A DNA stretch of 11,036 nucleotides from DHVE2 group archaeon (GCA_027014065.1 JALWEL010000228.1:10606-21641); one strand, 5' to 3'; shown: positions 1-7,074, numbered from the stretch's first letter. Notes: generated by a model from the letters alone, not told the origin. Program-made: numbers and translations.

Positions 1-1
1 G

Positions 2-958
2 CAGTATTACTGGAAAGCAATGAAAATATTTAGAAAGTTGAAAAACACGATGGGAATCGCTTCGGTGTACAACAATTTAGGAATCATATACAACGACTGG
101 GGCAAGAGCAAAAAAGCGCTTGAATATTACAAGAAGAGCATCGCCCTCTACGAGAAGATCCGTAATTACGATGGCATAGCCACAGCCTACAATAATTTAG
201 GCACAGCATATGAGAATTTGGGGGATTTCAACAACGCCATAGAAGCATACAGAAGGAGCATAGATTACAATACCATATTGGGTGATATAGATGGCCTCAA
301 CTACGGATACAGCAACATGGCGAATATTCTACTGGAGTACGGAGATTTTAGGAGCGCATGGAATTACGCACAGAGAGAATTGAAAATCGCGGAGAAAATA
401 GGAAGCATAAAATTCATGATAAGTGCAAATATAACCTTAGCTACAATATGCTATTTCACAGGTAGGTACGAAGAAGGAATAAAGTATGCGAAGAAGGCAA
501 TAAGGATAGGCTCTAAAAGGAAAAACTACTTCGATTCGGCGGACGCTTACTACTACATAGCGAAAATACACTATGCCCAGGGCAAGGAAGAGGAATGCGT
601 GAAATGGGCCGAAAAAGCTCTAGAATACTATAAGAAGATGGGCATCGAAGATCGAGCATCTCATATTTACTCCCTGCTAACGAGGTGCAAGGGCGAGAAG
701 ACAATGGAAGAGATGGAACGCGTGGTCAAGATATATTTCCCAGACGATGAGTACTACATCTGGATGGCAAAGATAATCACCCTCGCGAAGAAGGAGGAAG
801 AGCACTGGGCTTACTTCGACAGATTAATCGAAGGCCTGAAAAGGGGAAACAATCTGGCCACCTTGGTTGATTTTCTTGAGGAGTACTACCGCATCACTGG
901 ATATGAGGACGTAAAGAAAGAGGCAAAGAGAATAAAGGAGAACTTCACGTACCCGTAA
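2..958 (+). CDS. TPR-repeat protein, 5'-truncated by the window edge
   Basis: The reading frame is open from base 2, and the residues ahead of the first ATG (position 20) already look like the end of a TPR helix (QYYWKAMKIF). The true start therefore lies outside the window and ATG20 is internal. Counting from that ATG, about five TPR units follow at 40-residue spacing (roughly residues 12-45, 52-85, 92-125, 132-165 and 172-205), with YNNLG..Y..LG...A..YY/A consensus positions. A charged, helical region of about 100 residues without a clear repeat ends the protein. The 40-residue spacing is the type found in MalT-, Rap- and signalling-ATPase-type superhelices that bind peptides or regulators. 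The missing N-terminus could hold an ATPase or a DNA-binding domain, but nothing here shows which. The role is unknown beyond protein-protein contact. The stop is followed directly by the promoter of the next gene. Confidence 0.85.
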   Translation, partial: QYYWKAMKIFRKLKNTMGIASVYNNLGIIYNDWGKSKKALEYYKKSIALYEKIRNYDGIATAYNNLGTAYENLGDFNNAIEAYRRSIDYNTILGDIDGLNYGYSNMANILLEYGDFRSAWNYAQRELKIAEKIGSIKFMISANITLATICYFTGRYEEGIKYAKKAIRIGSKRKNYFDSADAYYYIAKIHYAQGKEEECVKWAEKALEYYKKMGIEDRASHIYSLLTRCKGEKTMEEMERVVKIYFPDDEYYIWMAKIITLAKKEEEHWAYFDRLIEGLKRGNNLATLVDFLEEYYRITGYEDVKKEAKRIKENFTYP

Positions 959-960
959 GC

Positions 961-974
961 AAAAAAAGTTATAC
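961..974 (+). promoter_or_regulatory. BRE/TATA promoter of the zinc-ribbon/nop5 operon
   Basis: An A-run (961-967) followed by GTTATA (968-973) resembles an archaeal BRE plus TATA box. Its centre lies about 25 nt before ATG995, so transcription should begin at or next to the start codon. No Shine-Dalgarno sequence precedes that ATG, which fits a leaderless mRNA. Confidence 0.5.
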
Positions 975-994
975 GGAAAACACCATGTACTCAT

Positions 995-1522
995 ATGAAA
1001 TACTGTCCGAACTGCGGCGCCAAGCTCAGCGACAACGCCAAATTCTGTCCGTTCTGCGGGGCAAATTTGGAAGATTACGTTGTATATAAGAGACCTGAAA
1101 TTGAAATCTCAAAAGACATAGTTTGCAGACACTGCGGGAAAGCGAAGCTCATACTTGTGGACGGGGAGAGCGATATACCTCTCTATATGTGCCCCCATTG
1201 CGGATGGTACTACGGGGATTTTTTGGGAATTGGGAGACCCATTTACTATGATTCTATCCACCTAAAAATAGGCCGCATAATCAAAGCGGAGATAAGGATG
1301 AAAGGGCATATTCGGGTGAATGTGAAAAACACTCCAGATATGGAAGATGAAGCCATAACAGAGCTGGCGAAATACTTGAAGGGGGATCTGGAGGGCTACG
1401 ACATAACAGAGATCAGGGATGCCATCGTTTATCTTTTAGAAGAAAATGTTTTGGAGCTGTACAAAGAGGAGATGAACAGCGATTTCTCCTGGGTAGGGGT
1501 GAGGTTCGTTGATTCTGATTAA
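995..1522 (+). CDS. Double zinc-ribbon protein of unknown function
   Basis: A 175-residue protein with two Cys4 zinc ribbons at its N-terminus. The first uses C4/C7 and C18/C21 (CPNCG...CPFCG), the zinc_ribbon_2 style. The second uses C44/C47 and C66/C69 (CRHCG...CPHCG). The remaining roughly 100 residues are mixed and charged, with a helical end, and match no family I recognise. Zinc ribbons of this kind mediate protein or nucleic-acid contacts, so an RNA- or RNP-related role beside the Nop5-like gene is possible but is inference only. The gene appears leaderless behind a TATA box. Its 3' end overlaps the next gene by 14 nt and carries that gene's ribosome-binding site, so the two are probably translationally coupled. 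Confidence 0.85.
   Translation: MKYCPNCGAKLSDNAKFCPFCGANLEDYVVYKRPEIEISKDIVCRHCGKAKLILVDGESDIPLYMCPHCGWYYGDFLGIGRPIYYDSIHLKIGRIIKAEIRMKGHIRVNVKNTPDMEDEAITELAKYLKGDLEGYDITEIRDAIVYLLEENVLELYKEEMNSDFSWVGVRFVDSD
1496..1504 (+). promoter_or_regulatory. Shine-Dalgarno site fixing the TTG start of nop5
   Basis: GGGGTGAGG contains GGTGA, complementary to the archaeal 16S rRNA 3' end. It ends 4 nt before TTG1509 (6 nt counting from GGTGA). It lies inside the zinc-ribbon coding region and supports the non-ATG start. Confidence 0.6.
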
Positions 1523-2312
1523 AGAAGATGGATTGCACGTGATAAAAAATGGAAAAGAAGTGGAGAGATTCGAGTTCGAAAGCGAGGAAATATACTTCAA
1601 GATTTTAGGCGGTAATCTATCCAAAATTCGGAATTTTCTATCAAAATATCCAGATGAGGAAATCGTGATAGAGAACGAGAGAGAAGCGATGATGAGAGCT
1701 GCAAGGGAGAAGATGAAGAATTCGATAAAGGAAGATTACATCTTAACTCAACTCTTAGCTTCATACGACGACATAGTTTCAATGATGAATCTCCTAAGCG
1801 AGAGAATCGCAGAGTTCGAAAACGTTGAGGAGATAAAAGGCGAAAAAATAGAAGAATGCGAGAAGATGCGGGATGAACTGCGTAACTTAGAATCTCTCAG
1901 GGATTATCTGAGCGGAAAAATAGTGAATATGGGGGAAGAAATAGCGCCGAACCTGAGCCATCTGCTTGGGCCAATAATCGCGGCTCGGATAATAAGCTTC
2001 GCCGGTGGATTGGAAAGACTCGCGAAGATGCCATCTTCCACCATTCAAGTATTGGGCGCTGAAGACGCGTTTTTCCAGCATCTAAAAAAAGGCACACCCT
2101 GCCCGAAGCACGGCATCATATTTCAGGTTCCCGAGATTCGAAACTCCCCAAAGAAAATAAGGGGCAAAATTTCTAGAGCTCTGGCAGGAAAATTAGCAAT
2201 AGCCGCAAGGGTGGATTACTATGGCGGAGAATTCATTGGAGAGCAATTGAAGGAAGAATTTAAGAGAAGAGTGGAGGAGATAAAGAATGATTTTAGTAGG
2301 AAGGGCAGATGA
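1509..2312 (+). CDS. nop5: Compact Nop5/Nop56-family C/D-box sRNP core protein
   Basis: The C-terminal half is a recognisable Nop domain: LGAEDAFFQHLKKG, then PKHGIIFQVPEI, then KIRGKISRALAGKLAIAARVD, then YYGGEF. In this family that domain binds the L7Ae-bound kink-turn of C/D-box guide RNAs, and the N-terminal part binds fibrillarin for rRNA 2'-O-methylation. Residues about 55-105 (helical, containing LLASYDDIVSMMNLLSERI) match the start of the Nop5 coiled coil. At 267 residues it is clearly shorter than typical archaeal Nop5 (over 350, from memory): the coiled coil is cut to a short charged stretch and there is no Lys/Glu-rich tail. No fibrillarin gene lies beside it, unlike in many archaea. 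The start is TTG with a good SD, overlapping the zinc-ribbon gene by 14 nt. The family call is firm; the symbol follows common archaeal use. Confidence 0.85.
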   Translation: MILIKEDGLHVIKNGKEVERFEFESEEIYFKILGGNLSKIRNFLSKYPDEEIVIENEREAMMRAAREKMKNSIKEDYILTQLLASYDDIVSMMNLLSERIAEFENVEEIKGEKIEECEKMRDELRNLESLRDYLSGKIVNMGEEIAPNLSHLLGPIIAARIISFAGGLERLAKMPSSTIQVLGAEDAFFQHLKKGTPCPKHGIIFQVPEIRNSPKKIRGKISRALAGKLAIAARVDYYGGEFIGEQLKEEFKRRVEEIKNDFSRKGR

Positions 2313-2649
2313 AGAAGAGCTTTTGAATCTGATTCCAGAGAAAAAGGGGAGCTTGGTGACTTACTTCGGCTACGTGCGAGAGCAAGCGAACGGAAAGATT
2401 GTGAAGGGAATGCTGTGCAAAGAGAAAGAAGATTCTCACAAAATAATGGAAGAAATAGAAAAAGAGATAAAGAAAAGATTTCCCATTGAATCCATAATCC
2501 TATATCATTCTGTGGGAGAGATGAAAGTAGGGGAGCTCCTTGCAGCGGTTCTGGTTTCCACGGTGCATCGTAAAGAGGGCTTCGAAGCTTGCAGGCTTGG
2601 AATAGACTTGATCAAAGAAAAAGAGCCCGTGGAGAGAATCGAATTCTAA
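2287..2649 (+). CDS. moaE: MoaE-like molybdopterin synthase large subunit
   Basis: A 120-residue protein of the MoaE family, which with thiocarboxylated MoaD converts precursor Z (cPMP) to molybdopterin in the cytoplasm. Family landmarks are VTYFGYVRE near residue 24, HSVGEMKVGE in the middle, and VSTVHRKEGFEACRLGIDLIKEK near the end, including the His-Arg pair and the first catalytic Lys (LIK). In the usual P-F/I-W-K-R/K-E tail, the second active-site Lys position reads Arg (PVERIEF), and the protein stops soon after, so it is shorter than bacterial MoaE (about 150). The NHN segment after VR is also replaced. It may still be active, but this is unproven. The start overlaps nop5 by 26 nt and has a strong GGAGGAG site at 2273-2279, 7 nt upstream. 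The E1-like and MoaD-like genes follow after one intervening gene. Confidence 0.8.
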   Translation: MILVGRADEEELLNLIPEKKGSLVTYFGYVREQANGKIVKGMLCKEKEDSHKIMEEIEKEIKKRFPIESIILYHSVGEMKVGELLAAVLVSTVHRKEGFEACRLGIDLIKEKEPVERIEF

Positions 2650-2658
2650 GGGAAATAC

Positions 2659-3691
2659 ATGGAAATGGTGAAAAATTTGGAAAAACTCCTGTTCTGGTCA
2701 ATGGCGGGAATAATTTCCACGTTCTTCGCCGAGGTTATTTCCGGGTCCACTCCGTTCCCTTTTTTCACCCTCGCAGGCTGGCTAATCGTGTTTCCCATGT
2801 ACGCGCTCCACACCGTGGTTCTTGCAAGCATCGTTTTGAAGTTCGGAAAGCCCACACTATACGCTCTTTATCCCGCGGGAATGATATTCGGAATGTACGA
2901 AACTTACATAACGAAGGTGGTCTGGGGCGGCGCCGAATGGGGCAGCAGCGGGCCAAGCTTCTTGGGAATTTACCTCATTCCATTTTTCCTCGTGGTATTA
3001 TTCTGGCATCCGTTCATGTCGTTCATAATTCCCCTGACAATATCGGAGAATTCCCTCACTAAATCCAGAACGATTATATCCTATCTGCCTAAAAAAATCA
3101 CTTCCTGGTTCTCCACCCCTGAAAAATCAAAGAAATTGCTCATTTACGTAGCAGTGCTATTCGGACTCATGGGCATGTTCAATCTGGACGTCATTACTTG
3201 TCTACTTTCATCCCTCTCTTCTGGGTTTTTCGTTCTAATCGCCATATTTCTCTGGGAGAAGGTACGCGAAAAAGAGGAATATAAAAGAATACCTCCCCGG
3301 CAAGCTTGGGTTTTCCATCGCTCTTGCGTTGCTTCTCTTATTCTATATATTCTCCGCATTCACCTTCAAGCCCGAATTTTTGCCACCGGCAGGGGTTCAA
3401 GGATTCACGTTTCTCATCTACATCTCTCTCTTCCTATTGCTCTGGAAAAACCTGAAAGTGTCGAAAAAAGCTCGCGGCAAATTTTTCAGATTTCCTGCGG
3501 AGCTCACTCCGAAATTCGCAATTATACTGCTTCTCATATTCGCCCTCACAACTACGTTGGAATCACTAATTCCCGGGAGATTGCTCCTATTCGCGGTTTT
3601 CCTCGTGATAGAATCCATCATCGGCCTTGTGTTCGTGTATTACTCGGTAATCCACGCTATTGGACGTGGAATTAGGAGGGAACATTTTTAA
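2659..3691 (+). CDS. Polytopic membrane protein, frameshifted as sequenced
   Basis: The frame starting at 2659 encodes a hydrophobic protein with about six membrane segments (for example WSMAGIISTFFAEVISG, LAGWLIVFPMYALH and IYLIPFFLVVLFW) as far as EKVREKEEYKR near 3290. Beyond that this frame yields an Arg/His/Ser-rich, non-membrane sequence ending at 3675. The +1 frame takes over with GKLGFSIALALLLLFYIFSA and about three more membrane segments to the stop at 3691. Dropping one base in the A-run (3283-3286) or C-run (3295-3298) joins the parts into one protein of about 343 residues. So either a sequencing or assembly indel, a real mutation, or recoding is present. I do not recognise the family and assign no function. 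The gene begins 9 nt after moaE and ends within the promoter of the E1-like gene, so it sits inside the pterin/sulfur-carrier cluster. Confidence 0.75.
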
Positions 3692-3693
3692 AT
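3685..3693 (+). promoter_or_regulatory. TATA box of the E1-like/moaD pair
   Basis: TTTTTAAAT has its centre about 24 nt before ATG3713 and overlaps the stop codon of the membrane-protein gene. There is no SD before ATG3713, so the transcript is probably leaderless and separate from the upstream operon. Confidence 0.55.
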
Positions 3694-3712
3694 CCCGTGC
3701 AATTCTCCAACC

Positions 3713-4363
3713 ATGGACAGATACTCAAGACAGAGCAGACTGGTAGAACAGGAAGATTTGAAAAATTTGAAAGTTATGATTGCGGGCGTCGGAGGCCTCG
3801 GCTCCTCTTCATCCGTTCTGCTGGCAATGGCGGGAATCGGAGAGTTGGTGCTGGTAGATAAAGATGTGGTAGAGAGGAGCAATTTGAACAGGCAGATTCT
3901 CTACCGCGAAGGAGATATAGGAAAGAGAAAGGTGGATGTGGCGAAAGAAAGGCTGAAAGAAATTAATCCCCATGTTAAAATAACGGCCATTGGCGAGAAA
4001 ATAGAAGAAGGTTTCGAGATTCCGGAAGGCGTGGACATCGTTGTCGATGGCCTCGACAACTACGAAACGAGGTTCATTGTGGAGAAGGCATGCATGAAAA
4101 AGGGAATACCATATGTTTTCGGGGCGGTTGAGGGTTACATGGGCATGGTGAGCTTCATCGATAAAGGAACGAAAAAACTCGAGGATTTCGTTCGCAAATT
4201 TACGAAGGAAGAGGGACAAGTTTTAGCGGCCACGGTGATGATGACCGCATCGATACAAAGCATGGAAGTGCTCAAATATATATCCAAGAAAGGAGATTTG
4301 CTCCGCAACCGGCTTTTGATTTACGATGGACTTAGTTCCAATTTTTTAGAGGTGAAGCTATGA
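3713..4363 (+). CDS. moeB: E1-like adenylyltransferase, MoeB/ThiF/HesA family
   Basis: A 216-residue ATP-dependent activator of ubiquitin-fold sulfur carriers: it adenylates the C-terminal glycine of a MoaD/ThiS/SAMP-type protein. Visible motifs are RQSR near the N-terminus, the nucleotide loop GVGGLG (25-30), acidic VDKD (48-51), SNLNRQ (56-61), a Lys in GKRKVDVAKERL (K73 region) and DGLDNYETR (112-120) with the magnesium-binding Asp. It is shorter than the usual 240-270 residues. It lacks the two CxxC zinc-binding pairs of bacterial MoeB and UBA4, and C127 in EKACMKKG is its only cysteine, so no E1-style catalytic-cysteine segment is visible. It overlaps the MoaD-like gene by 4 nt (ATGA), pointing to that protein as its substrate. 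ThiF or SAMP-activating (UbaA-like) roles cannot be separated from the sequence, so the symbol is tentative. Confidence 0.75.
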   Translation: MDRYSRQSRLVEQEDLKNLKVMIAGVGGLGSSSSVLLAMAGIGELVLVDKDVVERSNLNRQILYREGDIGKRKVDVAKERLKEINPHVKITAIGEKIEEGFEIPEGVDIVVDGLDNYETRFIVEKACMKKGIPYVFGAVEGYMGMVSFIDKGTKKLEDFVRKFTKEEGQVLAATVMMTASIQSMEVLKYISKKGDLLRNRLLIYDGLSSNFLEVKL

Positions 4364-4593
4364 AGATAAAAGTGCGGTACTTCGGGAGATTCGCCGTTGC
4401 CCTCGGAATTTACTCCGAGCTCATCGAGGTGGAAGAGAATTTGAAAGTTAGAGAGATAGTGGAATTGCTGAAGCGATTGCACCCGGAATTGAAGAACGAG
4501 GTAATGGAAATCTCCATCGACGGAAAATATGCGCCGGAGGACATGGAAGTACAAGGGGAGGTGGCAGTTTACCCGCCAATAAGCGGGGGATGA
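4360..4593 (+). CDS. moaD: MoaD/ThiS-like ubiquitin-fold sulfur carrier (possible SAMP)
   Basis: A 77-residue beta-grasp protein: MKIKVRYFGRFAVALG at the N-terminus, a middle helix VREIVELLKRLHPEL, and the end VAVYPPISGG. The exposed C-terminal Gly-Gly is adenylated by the E1-like enzyme and becomes a thiocarboxylate. In molybdopterin synthase it docks in MoaE, and in haloarchaea related proteins (SAMPs) are also conjugated to target lysines. The ATG sits in an ATGA overlap with the E1-like gene, behind AGGTGA (4350-4355) with a 4-nt spacer, so translation is coupled. With moaE 1.7 kb upstream, a molybdopterin role is most likely, but tRNA thiolation or protein modification is possible. Length and ending are normal for the family. 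Confidence 0.85.
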   Translation: MKIKVRYFGRFAVALGIYSELIEVEENLKVREIVELLKRLHPELKNEVMEISIDGKYAPEDMEVQGEVAVYPPISGG

Positions 4594-4598
4594 GAAAA

Positions 4599-4603
4599 TT
4601 TTT
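4599..4603 (+). terminator. Possible oligo-T terminator after moaD
   Basis: A T5 run 6 nt after the moaD stop, in the 37-nt gap between convergent genes, fits the short oligo-T terminators of archaea. It has no strong hairpin, and the run is only just long enough. Confidence 0.3.
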
Positions 4604-4630
4604 CGCTGTTTACCGAATTCTTTGGGATAG

Positions 4631-5707
4631 CTATTCAGTCACCTTTTCCATATCATCCCCGACGATGAACGTGTCCTCATGCTTTATCGCGCCCTCGGGA
4701 AGCATGAGAGGAGGATGAATGATCGCCAGGACCATGTCCTTCTTTATCTCCCAGAATCTGTGAGATACCACTATAGTGGTGATTGGCGGCTCTTCGATGA
4801 GCATTCCAACGCTATGGGTGTAGCCCTTGATGTAGTAATCGTCGAGTCTTTCATGGCGGTACAGCTCCGCAATTTTCTTCTCCACATCTAAAAATTTCCT
4901 TTCTGGCCGAGTTTCGCGAACTGCGATATCGTAGGCTAATTTTTTCACCTCGAGCACTCGTTCAACTTCTTTTTTCACATTTCCAACTATAAATGTCCTG
5001 GCCATGTTCGCATAGTAATTGTTGTAATCCGTTCCAATCACCACGGTTACGATTGAATCGTTCTTCACGTACGCGTCCCTGAAGGGCTCCGCATGAACCC
5101 TTGGGGTTGTGGAAACGTAAACCTTCGGCTCCTCGCTTCCCTCGCGGGTTAAAAGATGATTGATTTCCGACGCTATCTCCAATTCGCTCATTCCCGGCTT
5201 GATTATCTCTTCCGCAAGGCGCATTCCCTTGCTTGCGATTTTTCCCGCTTTTCTTATATTATCCTTTTCCCAATCATCTTTGAGCATCCTCATGGAGAAC
5301 ACTAAATCTAAAATGTCCACAAGCTCCACTTCTGGATTCAATCTTTTGAAAACTTTGTAAAATAAAAGATAAGAATCGCGCTCAACTGTGAATTCCATGC
5401 CAACTTTCTCATAACCATTGCTCTTTATCCACGAGACCACGCTGGCCATGAGAGATTCCACTTCCTGATACTCCACCACATCTCTTATCCATGACCTTTT
5501 TTTGAACTCTTCCGCCTCTCCTTCCACAACGAACACCGTGGGCTCACCCTCCGCCGGAATGAGAAGCGAAGGCCTGAACCACCTCGTGCCCGTGAAGTAT
5601 GTGAACGTGGATAGAGCCCTGATAACCGCTCCTCCTATGTTGTTCTTCCTGAGCAGCTCCTGAAATCTCCTTACGCGGTTTTCAAACATGCTCGCTTCTC
5701 CTCTCAT
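4631..5707 (-). CDS. M24 (creatinase/prolidase-fold) protein, probably not a metallopeptidase
   Basis: It has the layout of an Xaa-Pro peptidase-like protein (358 residues): a creatinase-type N-terminal domain (about 7-135, with GTRWFRPSLLIPAEGEP) and a C-terminal pita-bread domain (about 150-350). Aligned by eye to prolidase, most metal and catalytic positions are changed. The two Asp of the D-x-G...D-x-T-R-T motif are V223 and N234 (VIGTDYNNYYANMART), the catalytic His of VHE is E305, and the EP-motif Glu is I330 or H331. Only H298 and E344 remain. It should therefore lack the dinuclear metal site; metal-free members such as creatinase show that the fold can serve other chemistry or binding. 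It starts 5 nt after the sensor gene stop. An internal ATG (position 5689, residue 7) with GAGGAG 8 nt upstream may be the true start. Confidence 0.8.
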   Translation of the reverse strand: MRGEASMFENRVRRFQELLRKNNIGGAVIRALSTFTYFTGTRWFRPSLLIPAEGEPTVFVVEGEAEEFKKRSWIRDVVEYQEVESLMASVVSWIKSNGYEKVGMEFTVERDSYLLFYKVFKRLNPEVELVDILDLVFSMRMLKDDWEKDNIRKAGKIASKGMRLAEEIIKPGMSELEIASEINHLLTREGSEEPKVYVSTTPRVHAEPFRDAYVKNDSIVTVVIGTDYNNYYANMARTFIVGNVKKEVERVLEVKKLAYDIAVRETRPERKFLDVEKKIAELYRHERLDDYYIKGYTHSVGMLIEEPPITTIVVSHRFWEIKKDMVLAIIHPPLMLPEGAIKHEDTFIVGDDMEKVTE

Positions 5708-5712
5708 GGTAC

Positions 5713-7026
5713 TCAGCTCCAGTCCAGTAATCTCTTTTCACCCTTAATTTTTTTCATTTCGGTTATATCCATGGTGAATTCAATCGTTCCGAGGTATTTT
5801 CCATCCTTCCAAACGGGGAAATACTGAATGAGTATCTTCTTGCCGCCCATGTCAATCCAGAACTCCGCCTTATTTCTCTCCCCTTTCTTGAACGCCTGCA
5901 GAATCTTGTTCACTAAGTGCACACTTTTTGGCGGATGGCACAACTGCACGGGCCTGCCTAAAATCGCTCTGGTTCTCGTGAATATTCTCTCGCCTCCGGA
6001 GAAGAATCTCACCCGGTCATCTGAATCGATAAACGTGATGTCCGCGGGCATGGTGGCCAGCATCGCCGAGAGCTCCTCTGGAAGCATGTACCCGTCCTCC
6101 AATGCTATGTCTCCGTTGCGAATCAGCTCTTTTTCATCCGCTTTCAGATTCACCTCGCCCATATTTTTCTTCAACTCCTGAATCAGATGTTGCGGCAAAG
6201 ACATGAGTTTCTCCGCAGTTATCTCCTCGCGAACTTCGTATGGCATTATTTCCTTCGCATCCGTGTTCCACTCCTTCGGCTCTATTTTGTAGTATCCTAT
6301 CTCGTCGCTAAGGCGCCTTATCGCTTTGAATTCTCCATCGCTGAGCAGAGCTTTCAGGGTGGGATAAAGAATGTTGTTCTCCCTGAACACCATGTCAATG
6401 AGCCTCGCTGCCAAATCCTGCCCCATTTCTTCCACCTTCCCGTATTCCTCCTTCGCCACGTGCTCTAGAAGCTTGTTCATCTCAGCGCGTATTTCGTCGT
6501 GCTTTCTCCATAGCACCGCGGGCACGGCGTTGAGACCACGCCTCTCTAAATACGGAAAAATAACCATCTCCTCCACGTTGTAATGCGTGTATCCCACAGC
6601 TTTCAATCCCCGAGTTAGGCCTTCAATTACCTTCAGCGTGTTCTTCCTCACCTTGCCTTCAACTCTTCTAAACGATGAAGAATAAAGATTCAAAACCTCC
6701 GCGTCTTTCACCACATTAACGTTCTCTTCGTACAGATTGCGGAGAGGATGACCCTCAGGATAATCCAATATTTCCTTCTCAGCGCCACTCACGCTCTCAC
6801 GGAATATTTCAACGTGGATATCGCACATCCTCGCAATTTCCCTCGCGGATATTCCTTCAGCCACTAAATCCTGCTCAATGATGGGGATCTCTAAGGGAGA
6901 TATGGATCTAAGAACGTCTTTGAACTCCTCCTTCACTTTATCCTCGTCCTCTCCCGAATGCAGTTTTTTGAGCATCTCCTTGAGCTTTTCCTTCTTCATT
7001 TCCCTATTATCCAATAGCTCTGACAT
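5713..7026 (-). CDS. DUF438-hemerythrin-PAS protein, putative redox/gas sensor
   Basis: A 437-residue soluble protein of the COG2461 type with three parts. A DUF438 domain spans about residues 13-80. A hemerythrin-like HHE bundle (about 85-230) has candidate diiron ligands H149 and E152/E153 (THYNVEEMVIFPYLE), H176 (WRKHDEI) and E216 (FRENNILYP). A PAS domain (about 315-423) includes ITFIDSDDRVRFFSGGERIF, the family motif CHPPKSVHLVNKIL and the closing GTIEFTMDITE. Hemerythrin domains bind O2, NO or other ligands at a diiron site and PAS domains bind ligands or cofactors, so a cytoplasmic O2/NO/redox sensor is the best inference. No output domain is visible. It heads a two-gene operon with the degenerate M24 protein. 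Its promoter box nearly matches that of the divergent Fe-S assembly gene. A GTGAT ribosome site (7034-7030) precedes the ATG. Confidence 0.85.
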   Translation of the reverse strand: MSELLDNREMKKEKLKEMLKKLHSGEDEDKVKEEFKDVLRSISPLEIPIIEQDLVAEGISAREIARMCDIHVEIFRESVSGAEKEILDYPEGHPLRNLYEENVNVVKDAEVLNLYSSSFRRVEGKVRKNTLKVIEGLTRGLKAVGYTHYNVEEMVIFPYLERRGLNAVPAVLWRKHDEIRAEMNKLLEHVAKEEYGKVEEMGQDLAARLIDMVFRENNILYPTLKALLSDGEFKAIRRLSDEIGYYKIEPKEWNTDAKEIMPYEVREEITAEKLMSLPQHLIQELKKNMGEVNLKADEKELIRNGDIALEDGYMLPEELSAMLATMPADITFIDSDDRVRFFSGGERIFTRTRAILGRPVQLCHPPKSVHLVNKILQAFKKGERNKAEFWIDMGGKKILIQYFPVWKDGKYLGTIEFTMDITEMKKIKGEKRLLDWS

Positions 7027-7052
7027 TTTATCACTGCTTCAAAGTATCAATA

Positions 7053-7074
7053 CACATTTTTAAACTTTTCTGGA
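7053..7074 (-). promoter_or_regulatory. Promoter box A (sensor operon): TCCAGAAA plus TATA
   Basis: Read on the minus strand: TCCAGAAA (7074-7067), two bases, TTTAAA (7064-7059), then AATGTG. TTTAAA lies about 35 nt before ATG7026, predicting a short leader of about 9 nt that carries GTGAT. Box B at 7140-7161 matches it at 19 of 22 positions on the other strand. Confidence 0.65.

Noticed and set aside
2589..3062. 157-residue plus-strand ORF overlapping moaE and the membrane gene
   Set aside because: Arg/His-rich translation in a different frame from two well-supported genes, with no family resemblance; a shadow.
3809..4219. 136-residue minus-strand ORF inside the E1-like gene
   Set aside because: Lies antisense to clear adenylyltransferase motifs and has no recognisable domain or ribosome site.
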